This document shows positions 1 to 6,824 of a stretch of DNA of 16,918 bases, in pieces; position 1 is the stretch's first letter, and the number at the start of each line of letters is the position of its first letter. A program made the translations under genes and the position numbers. Below the pieces are notes generated by a model. That model was not told the DNA's origin. It saw nothing but the letters and a program-made list of their open reading frames with translations, and searched no databases. Source of the stretch: Treponema sp. (GTDB taxonomy: Bacteria > Spirochaetota > Spirochaetia > Treponematales > Treponemataceae); the NCBI GenBank assembly GCA_017617145.1, contig JAFZWX010000036.1, positions 1 through 16,918 of the forward strand, in the 5' to 3' direction.

Positions 1-965
1 AAGTATGGAGAAAGCATAATTTCTTCTGCAAGAACAATGTTTGCTTTTGCAGTAGCCATATAATCATTAATTGCCTTCTTTTTCTTAGAAGAGCTGTAGA
101 AATAACGTACGGCGTAGTAATCTTTTACAATTGTATAAAGTCCTGAAGTTGTCCAGTCAATCTGGCTTGAGTTAGAGTCAATATCCCAGCCATATTTGTT
201 GTAAACCCACCAAACTACTTTTGTACAGTACCAGGTATATGTATCGGCTTTTGTAACAACATTAAAGATGTTTACAGTATTCTTAAAGAAACCGTATTCC
301 ATGTTTGTGTTGTTCATGTCGCAGTAGTAATCCATATATGCCTGAGCAGAGTCGAGCTTTGATTTGTTCAAAGAATATTTTGGATTAAGAACAGCAGCAT
401 TTACCTTTGTGCGCCACTGATATGCAGTTTCATAACCTGCACCCTTGCTGATTGCAGTTTCAAGACAGTATACGTTTTCGTTGTTTGGATCGTATTTGTC
501 AAGGTCAAGAACAGCTGCGTGATAGTATGAACCAGGAAGTGTTTTTGGAGAAACCCAGTCTACAACAGTTCCTACAAGGTCATCTGTTCCACCAGAAACA
601 TAAACAGCACCATCTTTGTTGAATGGCATGTTTGTCAAAGCAGGATAGCTGCTTGAACCTGAACTGCTGCTGCTTCCAGAACGGGCTGCACGAGCGGCTG
701 CAAAGCGAGAACCGGTTGCTTCCATATCTGTACCATATTTAGCATCAAAAGCAGCAAGAGCTTCAAGATCTCCGTCTGAACCAAGTGCTTCAAGTACAGC
801 GGCAAAGTCGGCATCAACTTCTGCTTCCCACGCATCAATATCTGCAGGTGCTACTCCAGATTTGATCACATCAATCTTGCTGTCAGAAACATCGTAAGAA
901 AGTTCCTTTTTACAGCCAACCAGTACAACTGTTAAAACAGTTAAACAAAGAAGTAGTTTTTTCAT
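1..965 (-). CDS. Lipoprotein with permuted NlpC/P60-like (YiiX-type) domain, 3' end outside window
   Basis: The gene starts at ATG 965 and is open to the window edge (321 codons seen). The N-terminus is a type II signal peptide: MKK, a hydrophobic stretch, then lipobox VLVGC with the lipidated Cys at residue 18, so a membrane-anchored envelope protein is expected. An Ala/Ser-rich linker (about 60-110) precedes a domain from about 112. There His149 (YYHAAVLD), Glu169 (CLETAI) and Cys247 (WYCTKVVWWVY) occur in the His-Glu-Cys order of circularly permuted papain-like enzymes of the YiiX/YebB group, which act on amide or thioester bonds in peptides or lipids. A Shine-Dalgarno AGGGGA lies 5-10 bases upstream. 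The substrate is unknown. The fold call rests on motif order and spacing, not alignment; the C-terminus cannot be judged. Confidence 0.75.
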   Translation of the reverse strand, partial: MKKLLLCLTVLTVVLVGCKKELSYDVSDSKIDVIKSGVAPADIDAWEAEVDADFAAVLEALGSDGDLEALAAFDAKYGTDMEATGSRFAAARAARSGSSSSSGSSSYPALTNMPFNKDGAVYVSGGTDDLVGTVVDWVSPKTLPGSYYHAAVLDLDKYDPNNENVYCLETAISKGAGYETAYQWRTKVNAAVLNPKYSLNKSKLDSAQAYMDYYCDMNNTNMEYGFFKNTVNIFNVVTKADTYTWYCTKVVWWVYNKYGWDIDSNSSQIDWTTSGLYTIVKDYYAVRYFYSSSKKKKAINDYMATAKANIVLAEEIMLSPY

Positions 966-1060
966 CTTTTTCCCCTATTCTTTAATAATACTATATTATC
1001 GGATTTTTGCAACAGAATTGTTTGTATATTATGCAAATCAATGGACATGCAATCATGTGG

Positions 1061-1261
1061 AAAAAAATGGCGGAAGCGAAGTGCAATCATGTGGAAAACA
1101 AAGCTGCTCCCGCGAAGGTGTGCCTGCAAACTACGGCGAAGCTTGCAAGGAAAGATTTAACTCGCTTCGCTCGGCAAGCGTCGAAGTAGTTTGCAATCAC
1201 CCCTCCGCTCCGCAACTTTGTTTTCAACTTGATATATGTTTTCGTCTTCCGCCATTTTTTT
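1061..1261. repeat. 201-bp foldback (MITE-like) element A
   Basis: Three nested inverted repeats make this one long imperfect hairpin. The outer arms 1061-1076 and 1246-1261 are a perfect 16-bp match (AAAAAAATGGCGGAAG and its complement). The middle arms 1091-1107/1212-1228 match at 15 of 17, and the inner arms 1125-1146/1174-1195 at 19 of 22. A 17-bp direct repeat (TGCAATCATGTGGAAAA) lies at 1048-1064 and 1082-1098. The element sits between divergent genes and holds no convincing coding frame. Its ends resemble those of the element at 7465-7608. It could be a non-autonomous transposon, a structured RNA or a boundary element; sequence alone does not decide. Confidence 0.7.
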
Positions 1262-1266
1262 CAGCC

Positions 1267-1296
1267 TAGTTCATATAAATTGATTTCCATGAACTA
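1267..1296. repeat. Small inverted repeat upstream of the HAD gene
   Basis: TAGTTCAT (1267-1274) and ATGAACTA (1289-1296) form a perfect 8-bp inverted repeat with a 14-base gap, so the half-sites are about two helical turns apart. It lies 41 bases before the HAD start and just beyond foldback element A. An operator is possible, but nothing identifies the binder. Confidence 0.3.
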
Positions 1297-1337
1297 CTTC
1301 AAAAAAAGCCGGATTCTATGTATTATTATTTAAGAAT

Positions 1338-2042
1338 ATGAAATACAAACACCTTCTTTTTGATATGGATAATACGCTTTACCCGGCAAGCTCTGATATG
1401 GATAAGGGGATTACCAGGCGCATGCTGGAATGTGTGGCAGAGCATTTTAAATGCAGCATTGAAGAGGCGCAAGAACGAAGGGCTGAAGGGATTGTGCATT
1501 ATTCTACTACACTTGAATGGCTCAGGGCAGAAGGAATGACTGATTTTGAAGGCTTTTTGCGGCATGTTCATCCGGATAATGAAGCGGACGAGCTTTTACC
1601 ACAACCAAGGCTCAGGGAATTTTTGTTGTCGCTTGATTATCCAAAATCGATTCTTACAAATGCACCGCATGAACATTCCGACCGCGTGCTTGAAAAGCTT
1701 GGTGTTGCCGATTTATTTATGTGCGTTACCGATATCCGCGATGCAAACTTTTACGGTAAACCCTACCCCAACGCTTATTTTGCAGCACTCAAAAAAGTTG
1801 GTGCCACAATTGAAGACACTTTATTCTTAGATGATATGCAAAAATATACTGACGGATGGGCAGCACTTGGAGGAACTTCGGTTTTAATTGGAAGCCCCAA
1901 CGGAAAGCCTCTTGCTCCAGACGCCCGCCCTATGATTGAAGCCCGAAAAGCTAACAAAGGCCTTGGCGAAGGAAAAACAATCAGACTTGCTTCAATTTAT
2001 GAACTTCCAGAGCTTTTGAAAAAATTAGAGGCTGAAAATTAA
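1338..2042 (+). CDS. HAD-IA hydrolase, pyrimidine 5'-nucleotidase-like
   Basis: A 234-residue cytosolic phosphatase of the haloacid dehalogenase superfamily. The four motifs are visible: I, DMDNT at 9-13 (nucleophile Asp9, acid/base Asp11); II, Thr107 in ILTNAP; III, Lys141 in GKPYP; IV, LDD at 164-166 for Mg2+. The helical cap between motifs I and II (about 20-85) and the DMDNTLYPAS opening are typical of the pyrimidine 5'-nucleotidase subgroup, which dephosphorylates nucleoside monophosphates, though substrate assignment within HAD-IA is weak. No Shine-Dalgarno is evident before ATG 1338; TATTAT ends 8 bases upstream, so the mRNA may have almost no leader. The stop codon overlaps the next start (TAATG), implying translational coupling to the RluA-type gene. 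Confidence 0.85.
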   Translation: MKYKHLLFDMDNTLYPASSDMDKGITRRMLECVAEHFKCSIEEAQERRAEGIVHYSTTLEWLRAEGMTDFEGFLRHVHPDNEADELLPQPRLREFLLSLDYPKSILTNAPHEHSDRVLEKLGVADLFMCVTDIRDANFYGKPYPNAYFAALKKVGATIEDTLFLDDMQKYTDGWAALGGTSVLIGSPNGKPLAPDARPMIEARKANKGLGEGKTIRLASIYELPELLKKLEAEN

Positions 2043-2965
2043 TGACTCACCAACTGCACTTTTCAACAGATAAAAAAATAAGACTTGATGAATTTTTAAG
2101 ACAGGCACTTCCAAAGCAAATAAATCAGGATATTTCCAATTCAAAAATCCGCAGGCTTATTGTTGCAGGAGCAGTTAGTGTAAATGGAAGACATACTGTA
2201 CGCCCTTCTTTTGAGCTGCGCGGAAAATCGGAAGTTGTCGTTGAAATTGATTTAGAAAAACTCTTTTACGAAAAGCAGCCCGACGACATTAAATTTGAAG
2301 TTACGACTGACACAGTTTTGTTTGAAGATGAAAATCTGATTTTTATAAACAAGCCCGCATTCTTTCCTGTTGAACAGACAATCACCGGTAACCGCGATAA
2401 CCTTCACGATGCAGTTGTAAGATATTTGTGGTCAAAAAATCCGGAACTCAGAAACCCGCCTTACGTTGGAATTATGCACCGCCTTGACCGCGAAACAAGC
2501 GGAGTAATTTTATTTACAAAAACGCGTGCAATAAACAAACAGATTTCTGAACTTTTTCAGTCGCATTCGTTTGTCAAAAAATATTATGCGGTTGTACCTG
2601 CAGTCAATCAGCTGAAAGTCGGAACTAAACTTGAGCCAGGTACACTGTTTACAGTTGAAATGAACATGGGTCGTATTTCACCAGGTAGTCAGGCTGCAAA
2701 ATGGGGTCAAACAAAAGATGGACAATATTCCAAAACTGATTTTAAGGTGCTCAGGACAATTACTGTTGAAAGTACAAAATGTCTTTTAATAGAATGCACC
2801 CTTTACACCGGTCGCACCCACCAGATTCGCGTTCACTTAAGCAGCCTTGGCCTTCCACTTTTAGGCGACACCCTTTACGGCGGCCTGCAGGCAAACCGCA
2901 TTTACCTTCACTCCTGCGAACTAACCTGTGAACTTTTTTCTGTAAAATCAGAATGCCCCTGGTAA
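2042..2965 (+). CDS. RluA-family pseudouridine synthase with S4 domain
   Basis: A 307-residue enzyme that isomerises uridine to pseudouridine in rRNA or tRNA. An S4 RNA-binding domain occupies about residues 12-70 (KKIRLDEFL, then SKIRRLIVAGAVSVNG). The catalytic domain follows, with the RluA signature GIMHRLDRETSGVILFTK at 143-160, where Asp149 of HRLD is the catalytic aspartate, and the distal TGRTHQIRVHL and LLGDTLYGG segments. S4 plus RluA catalytic domain is the layout of RluC/RluD-type 23S rRNA enzymes; the exact target uridine cannot be read from the sequence. It overlaps the HAD gene by one base (TAATG), so the two form an operon. The C-terminus is short after LHSCEL but ends at a normal stop. 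Confidence 0.92.
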   Translation: MTHQLHFSTDKKIRLDEFLRQALPKQINQDISNSKIRRLIVAGAVSVNGRHTVRPSFELRGKSEVVVEIDLEKLFYEKQPDDIKFEVTTDTVLFEDENLIFINKPAFFPVEQTITGNRDNLHDAVVRYLWSKNPELRNPPYVGIMHRLDRETSGVILFTKTRAINKQISELFQSHSFVKKYYAVVPAVNQLKVGTKLEPGTLFTVEMNMGRISPGSQAAKWGQTKDGQYSKTDFKVLRTITVESTKCLLIECTLYTGRTHQIRVHLSSLGLPLLGDTLYGGLQANRIYLHSCELTCELFSVKSECPW

Positions 2966-2976
2966 ATACCACACAC

Positions 2977-3018
2977 GGTCCCTGAGCAAAGAGTGGTCCC
3001 TGAGCCTGTCGAAGGGTC
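2977..3018. repeat. CCCTGAGCCTGTCGAAGGG-type dispersed repeat, left copy
   Basis: GGTCCCTGAGC occurs twice (2977-2987 and 2995-3005). The second copy extends into a longer unit ending GTCGAAGGGT at 3017. Positions 2995-3017 are a perfect 23-bp inverted match to 3662-3684, on the other side of the small lipoprotein gene. From memory, similar short intergenic repeats are common in several bacterial groups; that was not checked here. Confidence 0.8.
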
Positions 3019-3026
3019 ACTAGAAG

Positions 3027-3056
3027 TTGGCATTTTTTTGTTCCATTTATTATAAA
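3027..3056 (+). promoter_or_regulatory. Putative promoter of the small lipoprotein gene
   Basis: TTGGCA (3027-3032) and TATAAA (3051-3056) are separated by 18 bases. A second TATAAT at 3063-3068 offers an alternative -10. The start codon is at 3108, leaving a leader of about 35-45 bases that contains a strong GGAGG at 3097-3101. This is a consensus match only. Confidence 0.5.
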
Positions 3057-3107
3057 ATGGTTTATAATAGAAGAAGAGAGAGTTCCACAAAAATTTGGAG
3101 GACAACA

Positions 3108-3614
3108 ATGAAAAAACTTTTAAAATTATTCGGATTGCTGCTTGCAATGGGAACATTATTCTGTTTAAGTTCATGTGATGATTTGCTGGGTTTGAATGGA
3201 GAAGATACACCAACAAAACAAGAAATTGAAGATGAATACTACAACAACCCTATTAATCATACTTTTGTGAAGGATAATACTACTGTAGGAAACAGTTTTA
3301 TTTATTATAACTCAACAACTAAGTTTTCTTATACTGATCATGATTCTTGTTATTATCAAATGAGTTTTAATGTTGGCAAAAAAACATGGCAGATATATAC
3401 AAGAACTACATCTTCAGTAACAAAAATTGAAGATGTTTCTGGTGGTACTTTTACTGGTAATCCATCAGCAGAGGGAGACTTAGTATTAACGTCTTCAGAT
3501 GTTAAATCTGCATCACAAACAGTAACAATAAAGAAAAATGATGATGGAACATTGTATTTTGTAGGCAACGTAGCAGCCTCACACAAAGCAATCGGTGCCA
3601 AAGACGCAAAATAA
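3108..3614 (+). CDS. Small lipoprotein of unknown function
   Basis: I do not recognise this 168-residue protein. ATG 3108 is chosen over the in-frame ATG 3027 because GGAGG lies 6 bases upstream and the protein then begins with a proper lipoprotein signal: MKKLLK, a hydrophobic core, and lipobox LSSC with Cys24. The mature part begins with an acidic stretch (DDLLGLNGEDTPTKQEIEDE) and continues as a Thr/Ser/Tyr-rich, probably beta-rich domain with one further Cys (SCYYQM). The TFTGNP and DGTLYFVGN phrases suggest a small lipocalin-like or beta-barrel sheet, but that is a guess. The gene stands alone between a perfect 23-bp inverted repeat (2995-3017/3662-3684) and has its own promoter and terminator hairpin. 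Confidence 0.75.
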   Translation: MKKLLKLFGLLLAMGTLFCLSSCDDLLGLNGEDTPTKQEIEDEYYNNPINHTFVKDNTTVGNSFIYYNSTTKFSYTDHDSCYYQMSFNVGKKTWQIYTRTTSSVTKIEDVSGGTFTGNPSAEGDLVLTSSDVKSASQTVTIKKNDDGTLYFVGNVAASHKAIGAKDAK

Positions 3615-3620
3615 ATCCCA

Positions 3621-3654
3621 TGTCATTCCCGTGCTTGACACGGGAATCTTTTTC
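3621..3654 (+). terminator. Hairpin repeat copy 1, acting as a terminator
   Basis: The stem ATTCCCGTG (3625-3633) pairs perfectly with CACGGGAAT (3639-3647) around loop CTTGA, followed by CTTTTTC. It begins 6 bases after the lipoprotein stop, a standard intrinsic terminator position. It is also one of five copies in the window of a hairpin family with flanks TGTCATT and AATCT, a fixed CTTGA loop and variable stems. Confidence 0.75.
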
Positions 3655-3661
3655 ATAGACA

Positions 3662-3684
3662 ACCCTTCGACAGGCTCAGGGACC
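3662..3684. repeat. CCCTGAGCCTGTCGAAGGG-type dispersed repeat, right copy
   Basis: This is the inverted partner of 2995-3017, identical over 23 bases. It ends 5 bases before the 3' end of the minus-strand DUF4349 gene and sits in a convergent gene junction. Confidence 0.85.
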
Positions 3685-3689
3685 GCGAA

Positions 3690-4655
3690 CTACTTCTTCA
3701 ACTTCTTAAACAGCTTCACCAAAAGTCCAACCTTTCCAAAAAGCAGCCAGAAGAAGAATGCTGCAACTGCAATAACCGGGATACCAAAAATTACAATATA
3801 GAACAAAACCTTTAGAAGGTTCCAGAAAAAACCTATTATGTTAGAAACAAACTCGTTCCAGGAATTCTTTACATCGGGCAGAATTATTCCGCCTTCATCT
3901 TTGCCGTGTTCAAACGACATGTTTATATATATAGTAGAATAATCAATCTGGCCCGAAAGTCTTTTAAAGCGGTTTTCGGTACTTTCTATATCTTCTATAA
4001 CTTCGTTGAGCTGGCGTTCTACTTCAAGTAAATCTTTTATATCTTTTGCTTCACTCAAATAAGACTGAAGCTTGTCGCGCAAAATATATTTTGTTTCAAG
4101 GCGGGACTTCATGTCATAATAATTGTCACTGACATCCTGCGAACTGACACTGCGGTTTGTAATACGGCCAAAGCTTCCAACCTGAGACATTGCTTCGTCA
4201 AAACGTGATGATGGAACTCTTACTGTAAAACCTGCACCATACTGCCAGGTGTTTGCATTTGTAACATAACCGCCAAGGGATGCAGCCCACTGTGCAATTT
4301 TATCTTCGGCATCGGTGATGGTTTGAACTTCTAATGAAACATTTCCTGTGCGGATAAGCTTGCGTTCATATTCATATACAGGGCCTTCATTTCCACCTTC
4401 ATAAATGGGTCCACCATCATTATATCCCGAGCCAGTCACCATAGCTTCTTCATATTCCATGTCATCAAAATAAACGGAATCGGCCATAGCGGCTTGTGAA
4501 GCTCTTGTTGCTACCTTTGCAGAAGCATTAATGCCATAAGATTGTTTAGTACTGTAAGAATTGCTTTTTTTAGAACAGCCTGCAATAAAAATAAGACAGA
4601 TTGCACAGATTGCGCAGAACAGTCCTTTTTTGTTTTTTTCTATAAATGTTTTCAT
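3690..4655 (-). CDS. DUF4349-domain lipoprotein with C-terminal membrane anchor
   Basis: A 321-residue envelope protein. The N-terminus has a type II signal with lipobox FIAGC (Cys27). A low-complexity Ser/Tyr/Gly segment follows. The DUF4349 domain spans about residues 95-250: RKLIRTGNVSLEV, LGGYV, FTVRVPSSRFDEAM, ITNRSVSSQDVSDNYYD, then a long helical coiled-coil (SRLETKYILRDKLQ to STENRFKRLSG) and YSTIYINMSFE. The C-terminus is a long hydrophobic segment (FFWNLLKVLFYIVIFGIPVIAV onward) with Lys-rich tail, so the protein would be held by both lipid and membrane helix. Function is unknown for the family. ATG 4655 overlaps the upstream stop as ATGA, with GAGGTGAT just upstream, so translation is coupled to the radical-SAM-like gene. 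Confidence 0.88.
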   Translation of the reverse strand: MKTFIEKNKKGLFCAICAICLIFIAGCSKKSNSYSTKQSYGINASAKVATRASQAAMADSVYFDDMEYEEAMVTGSGYNDGGPIYEGGNEGPVYEYERKLIRTGNVSLEVQTITDAEDKIAQWAASLGGYVTNANTWQYGAGFTVRVPSSRFDEAMSQVGSFGRITNRSVSSQDVSDNYYDMKSRLETKYILRDKLQSYLSEAKDIKDLLEVERQLNEVIEDIESTENRFKRLSGQIDYSTIYINMSFEHGKDEGGIILPDVKNSWNEFVSNIIGFFWNLLKVLFYIVIFGIPVIAVAAFFFWLLFGKVGLLVKLFKKLKK

Positions 4656-5644
4656 TCAATCACCTCGAACTCAGGTCCTTCTTCACCTGCAAAAATGTGA
4701 ACGCGGCATTCTTCCATACAGACATTTTCGCAGAATGCTGTAAGATTCATCGCATCTTCACTTAATAAATCATCAGGATTATAAGAAGTTACAATCGTGC
4801 TTTCCTCACCTTCACCTGCGAGCCGCGACATTGCACCATTAAGCACCACAATATCTTTTACAAGTGGAATAAGTTCATGCTGATTTTTTTCTTCATACTT
4901 CTGTTCAAGAAATAGCAGCTGCATTTTTTCTAACGCAAGGTGCTTTTCTGCTTCAGGAACAAAACCGCTTTTATAACCGCAGTTGTTGCAGCGCTGCCAT
5001 TCAGCAAAATCTGCAAAAAAACGCGATGCATAAATACGCAGGGGTTTGAGTACCGATAAAAACCACGGAACCGCTCTGCCGCTTGAATAAAAGGTTCTGC
5101 ACGCAAAAGAAACATCACGTGCATAACGGATATCCTGAGCAGAAAAAGTGCCTGTAACACGGGCTGTTTTTTCTTCTTCGGCATTCATTGTTTGTGGAAA
5201 ATCTATGTGATTGGGATACTGTTGAATTGCAAAATCAAGTCGATCTAAAAACTGTTTAAGTGAATCACCGGCTTCTTCGGCATAAGTCATATCAAAACCG
5301 AATACAAGACCATAGTCGTTGAGCAAGCGTGCTTTATTAGAATAAAACTTTTTGTCAAAAAGAAGCTTACCGCCTTTGGAAGCCACGCGCAAAGGAATAT
5401 CAAATGAGCAGAAAATCTGTGTGGCAGCAGCGGCAACTTCGCGATCAATAGTTTGAGCTTCTATATATATAGAAACAAAAACGTCGGGAGCATGCTGCAC
5501 AATTAAATTGATAAGTTTAAGCACCCGGCGTTTGTCTTTTGCAACATCGCTGTCGTGAATTGAAAACTCAGTAATGCCCTTTTGAGTGAGGGTCGCAATT
5601 TGAGCTTCTAATTCCTGAGATGTGAATTTATATTCGGTAATCAT
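4652..5644 (-). CDS. Radical-SAM-like protein lacking the N-terminal cluster motif, unknown function
   Basis: A 330-residue soluble protein that I do not recognise as a named family. Residues 20-150 read like the second half of a radical SAM barrel: ITEFSIHDSD, DKRRVLKLINLIVQ, VFVSIYIEAQTIDREV, LPLR-like IPLRVASKGGKLLFDKKF, LLNDYGLVFGFDMTYAEE and NHIDFPQT. No CX3CX2C motif precedes them, so classical cluster binding at that site is not expected. Cysteines cluster elsewhere: CNNC at 219-222 and Cys305, Cys309, Cys313 (CX3CX3C) at the C-terminus. ATG 5644 has only a poor Shine-Dalgarno and follows hairpin repeats in the 93-bp gap after asnA. The 3' end overlaps the DUF4349 gene by four bases, which suggests a joint role. 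The radical SAM relation is inference from sequence pattern. Confidence 0.6.
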   Translation of the reverse strand: MITEYKFTSQELEAQIATLTQKGITEFSIHDSDVAKDKRRVLKLINLIVQHAPDVFVSIYIEAQTIDREVAAAATQIFCSFDIPLRVASKGGKLLFDKKFYSNKARLLNDYGLVFGFDMTYAEEAGDSLKQFLDRLDFAIQQYPNHIDFPQTMNAEEEKTARVTGTFSAQDIRYARDVSFACRTFYSSGRAVPWFLSVLKPLRIYASRFFADFAEWQRCNNCGYKSGFVPEAEKHLALEKMQLLFLEQKYEEKNQHELIPLVKDIVVLNGAMSRLAGEGEESTIVTSYNPDDLLSEDAMNLTAFCENVCMEECRVHIFAGEEGPEFEVIE

Positions 5645-5653
5645 TTTTTCGAA

Positions 5654-5687
5654 TAAGAGATTGTCGGGTCAAGCCCGACAATGACAC
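5654..5687 (-). repeat. Hairpin repeat copy 2a
   Basis: TTGTCGGG (5661-5668) pairs with CCCGACAA (5674-5681) around the loop, read as CTTGA on the minus strand. Flanks TGTCAT and ATCTC agree with the other copies. It lies between asnA and the radical-SAM-like gene, head to head with copy 2b. Confidence 0.75.
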
Positions 5688-5702
5688 TTCTTGCAAAGGC
5701 CC

Positions 5703-5735
5703 CTGTCATTCCCGGGCTTGACCCGGGAATCTCAC
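5703..5735 (+). repeat. Hairpin repeat copy 2b
   Basis: ATTCCCGGG (5708-5716), loop CTTGA, CCCGGGAAT (5722-5730): a perfect 9-bp stem. It begins 2 bases beyond the asnA stop, so transcripts from asnA would fold it at once, but no T-run follows on the minus strand. It may protect a 3' end or attenuate rather than terminate. Confidence 0.75.
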
Positions 5736-5737
5736 TC

Positions 5738-6757
5738 TTAAAGTAACTCAATTCCCCGTTTCTTGCAATCGGCTTTAATTTCATCGGTCCAGACGCTAAC
5801 CTGGGTTTCGCCGATGTGGGCCTTGCGCAGAAGGAACATGCAAAGCCTTGACTGACCAATTCCGCCGCCAAGAGTCTGTGTAAGTTCGCCCTTCAAAAGC
5901 TTTGAATGGAATTCAAACTTTGCACGTTCAGGGCAGCCGCGTTCTTCAAGCTGAAGTTTAAGGCTTTCAGGACTTACACGAATACCCATAGAACTAAGTT
6001 CAAAGGCACGTTCCAGAACAGGGTTCCATACAAGAATATCTCCGTTCAAACCGCGGTGACCGTCGCCGCATTCGGTAATCCAGTCATCGTAGTCCGGGGC
6101 GCGTCCGTCGTGAATAGTTCCGTCCGGAAGCTTGCCGCCAATACCGGTAATGAAAACTGCTCCATATTCTTTTGCAACCTTATCTTCACGCTCTTTTGGT
6201 GTGAGCTTCGGATACTTTTTCTGCAAATCGTCGGCATACAAAATCTTAATTTCTTTTGGAAGCACAGGCTTAATTGCAGGATAGCGGTCGTAAATAAAGA
6301 ATTCGGTTCTCTGAATACAGCGGTAAACCTTTTTTACAATTTCGTGCAAAAAGAAAACCGTGCGGTCTTTAGGGTCAATTGCCATTTCCCAGTCCCACTG
6401 GTCTACGTAAATAGAATGAATCGGGTCAAGATCTTCGTCCGGGCGCAGGGCATTCATATCGGTATAAATACCAAAGCCAGGTTCAAGTCCCAAAGAAGTA
6501 ATCTTAAGGCGCTTCCATTTTGCAAGAGACTGAACAATTTCCATGCGGCTTTCGTGCAAGGCTTTTACAGGAAAGCTTACAGGGCGTTCAACTCCGTTAA
6601 GGTCGTCATTAATTCCAGTTCCGGCGCCTACAAATAAAGGTGCTGTAACACGGTATAAGTTTAATTCAGTGCTCAAGGCAAGCTGAAAAAAGTCTTTTAT
6701 TGCAATAATAGCATGCTCGGTTTCGCGAGTGCTGAGGATTGATGTATATTTTTTCAT
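5738..6757 (-). CDS. asnA: Aspartate--ammonia ligase (AsnA)
   Basis: A 339-residue cytosolic enzyme that makes asparagine from aspartate, ATP and ammonia. The length and sequence agree with AsnA, a class II aminoacyl-tRNA synthetase relative: LYRVTAPLFV near the N-terminus, GINDDLNGVERPVSF, AKWKR, IYVDQWDWE, RTEFFIYDRYP, FITGIGGKLPDG, APDYDDW, LNGDILVWN and the C-terminal TLGGGIGQSRLCMFLL segment that corresponds to class II motif 3. ATG 6757 is preceded by AAGGA at 7 bases, and TATAAT lies at 6772-6777. Hairpin repeats flank the gene at both ends. The downstream neighbours (radical-SAM-like, DUF4349) lie on the same strand after 93 bases, so partial co-transcription is possible. Confidence 0.96.
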   Translation of the reverse strand: MKKYTSILSTRETEHAIIAIKDFFQLALSTELNLYRVTAPLFVGAGTGINDDLNGVERPVSFPVKALHESRMEIVQSLAKWKRLKITSLGLEPGFGIYTDMNALRPDEDLDPIHSIYVDQWDWEMAIDPKDRTVFFLHEIVKKVYRCIQRTEFFIYDRYPAIKPVLPKEIKILYADDLQKKYPKLTPKEREDKVAKEYGAVFITGIGGKLPDGTIHDGRAPDYDDWITECGDGHRGLNGDILVWNPVLERAFELSSMGIRVSPESLKLQLEERGCPERAKFEFHSKLLKGELTQTLGGGIGQSRLCMFLLRKAHIGETQVSVWTDEIKADCKKRGIELL

Positions 6758-6787
6758 AATTCTGTCCTTATATTATATTGTTTTAAG

Positions 6788-6821
6788 AAGTGAGATTCCC
6801 GGGTCAAGCCCGAGAATGACC
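6788..6821 (-). repeat. Hairpin repeat copy 3a
   Basis: ATTCCCGGG (6795-6803) faces CCCGAGAAT (6809-6817) with one wobble-type mismatch. Read on the minus strand it has the family layout GTCATT, stem, CTTGA, stem, AATCTCAC. It lies just upstream of the asnA promoter region. Confidence 0.7.
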
Positions 6822-6824
6822 AAG

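Noticed and set aside
1048..1098. 17-bp direct repeat as the start of a CRISPR array
   Set aside because: Only two units with a 17-base gap are present, and the repeat is part of the foldback element; no cas genes are in the window.
1007..1269. Two overlapping short plus-strand frames in the 5' gap
   Set aside because: They fall inside foldback element A, have no Shine-Dalgarno, and their composition follows the inverted repeat rather than a protein.
3027..3107. Upstream start for the small lipoprotein
   Set aside because: The extra 27 residues would bury the lipoprotein signal; GGAGG at 3097-3101 supports ATG 3108.
2760..3216. Minus-strand frames across the end of the pseudouridine synthase and the repeat region
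   Set aside because: They overlap strong plus-strand genes and are built from the dispersed repeat.
5906..6637. 243-codon open frame on the plus strand
   Set aside because: It lies wholly antisense to asnA, which is a clear full-length gene, and its protein is a low-complexity Phe/Asn/Arg-rich sequence with no motif.
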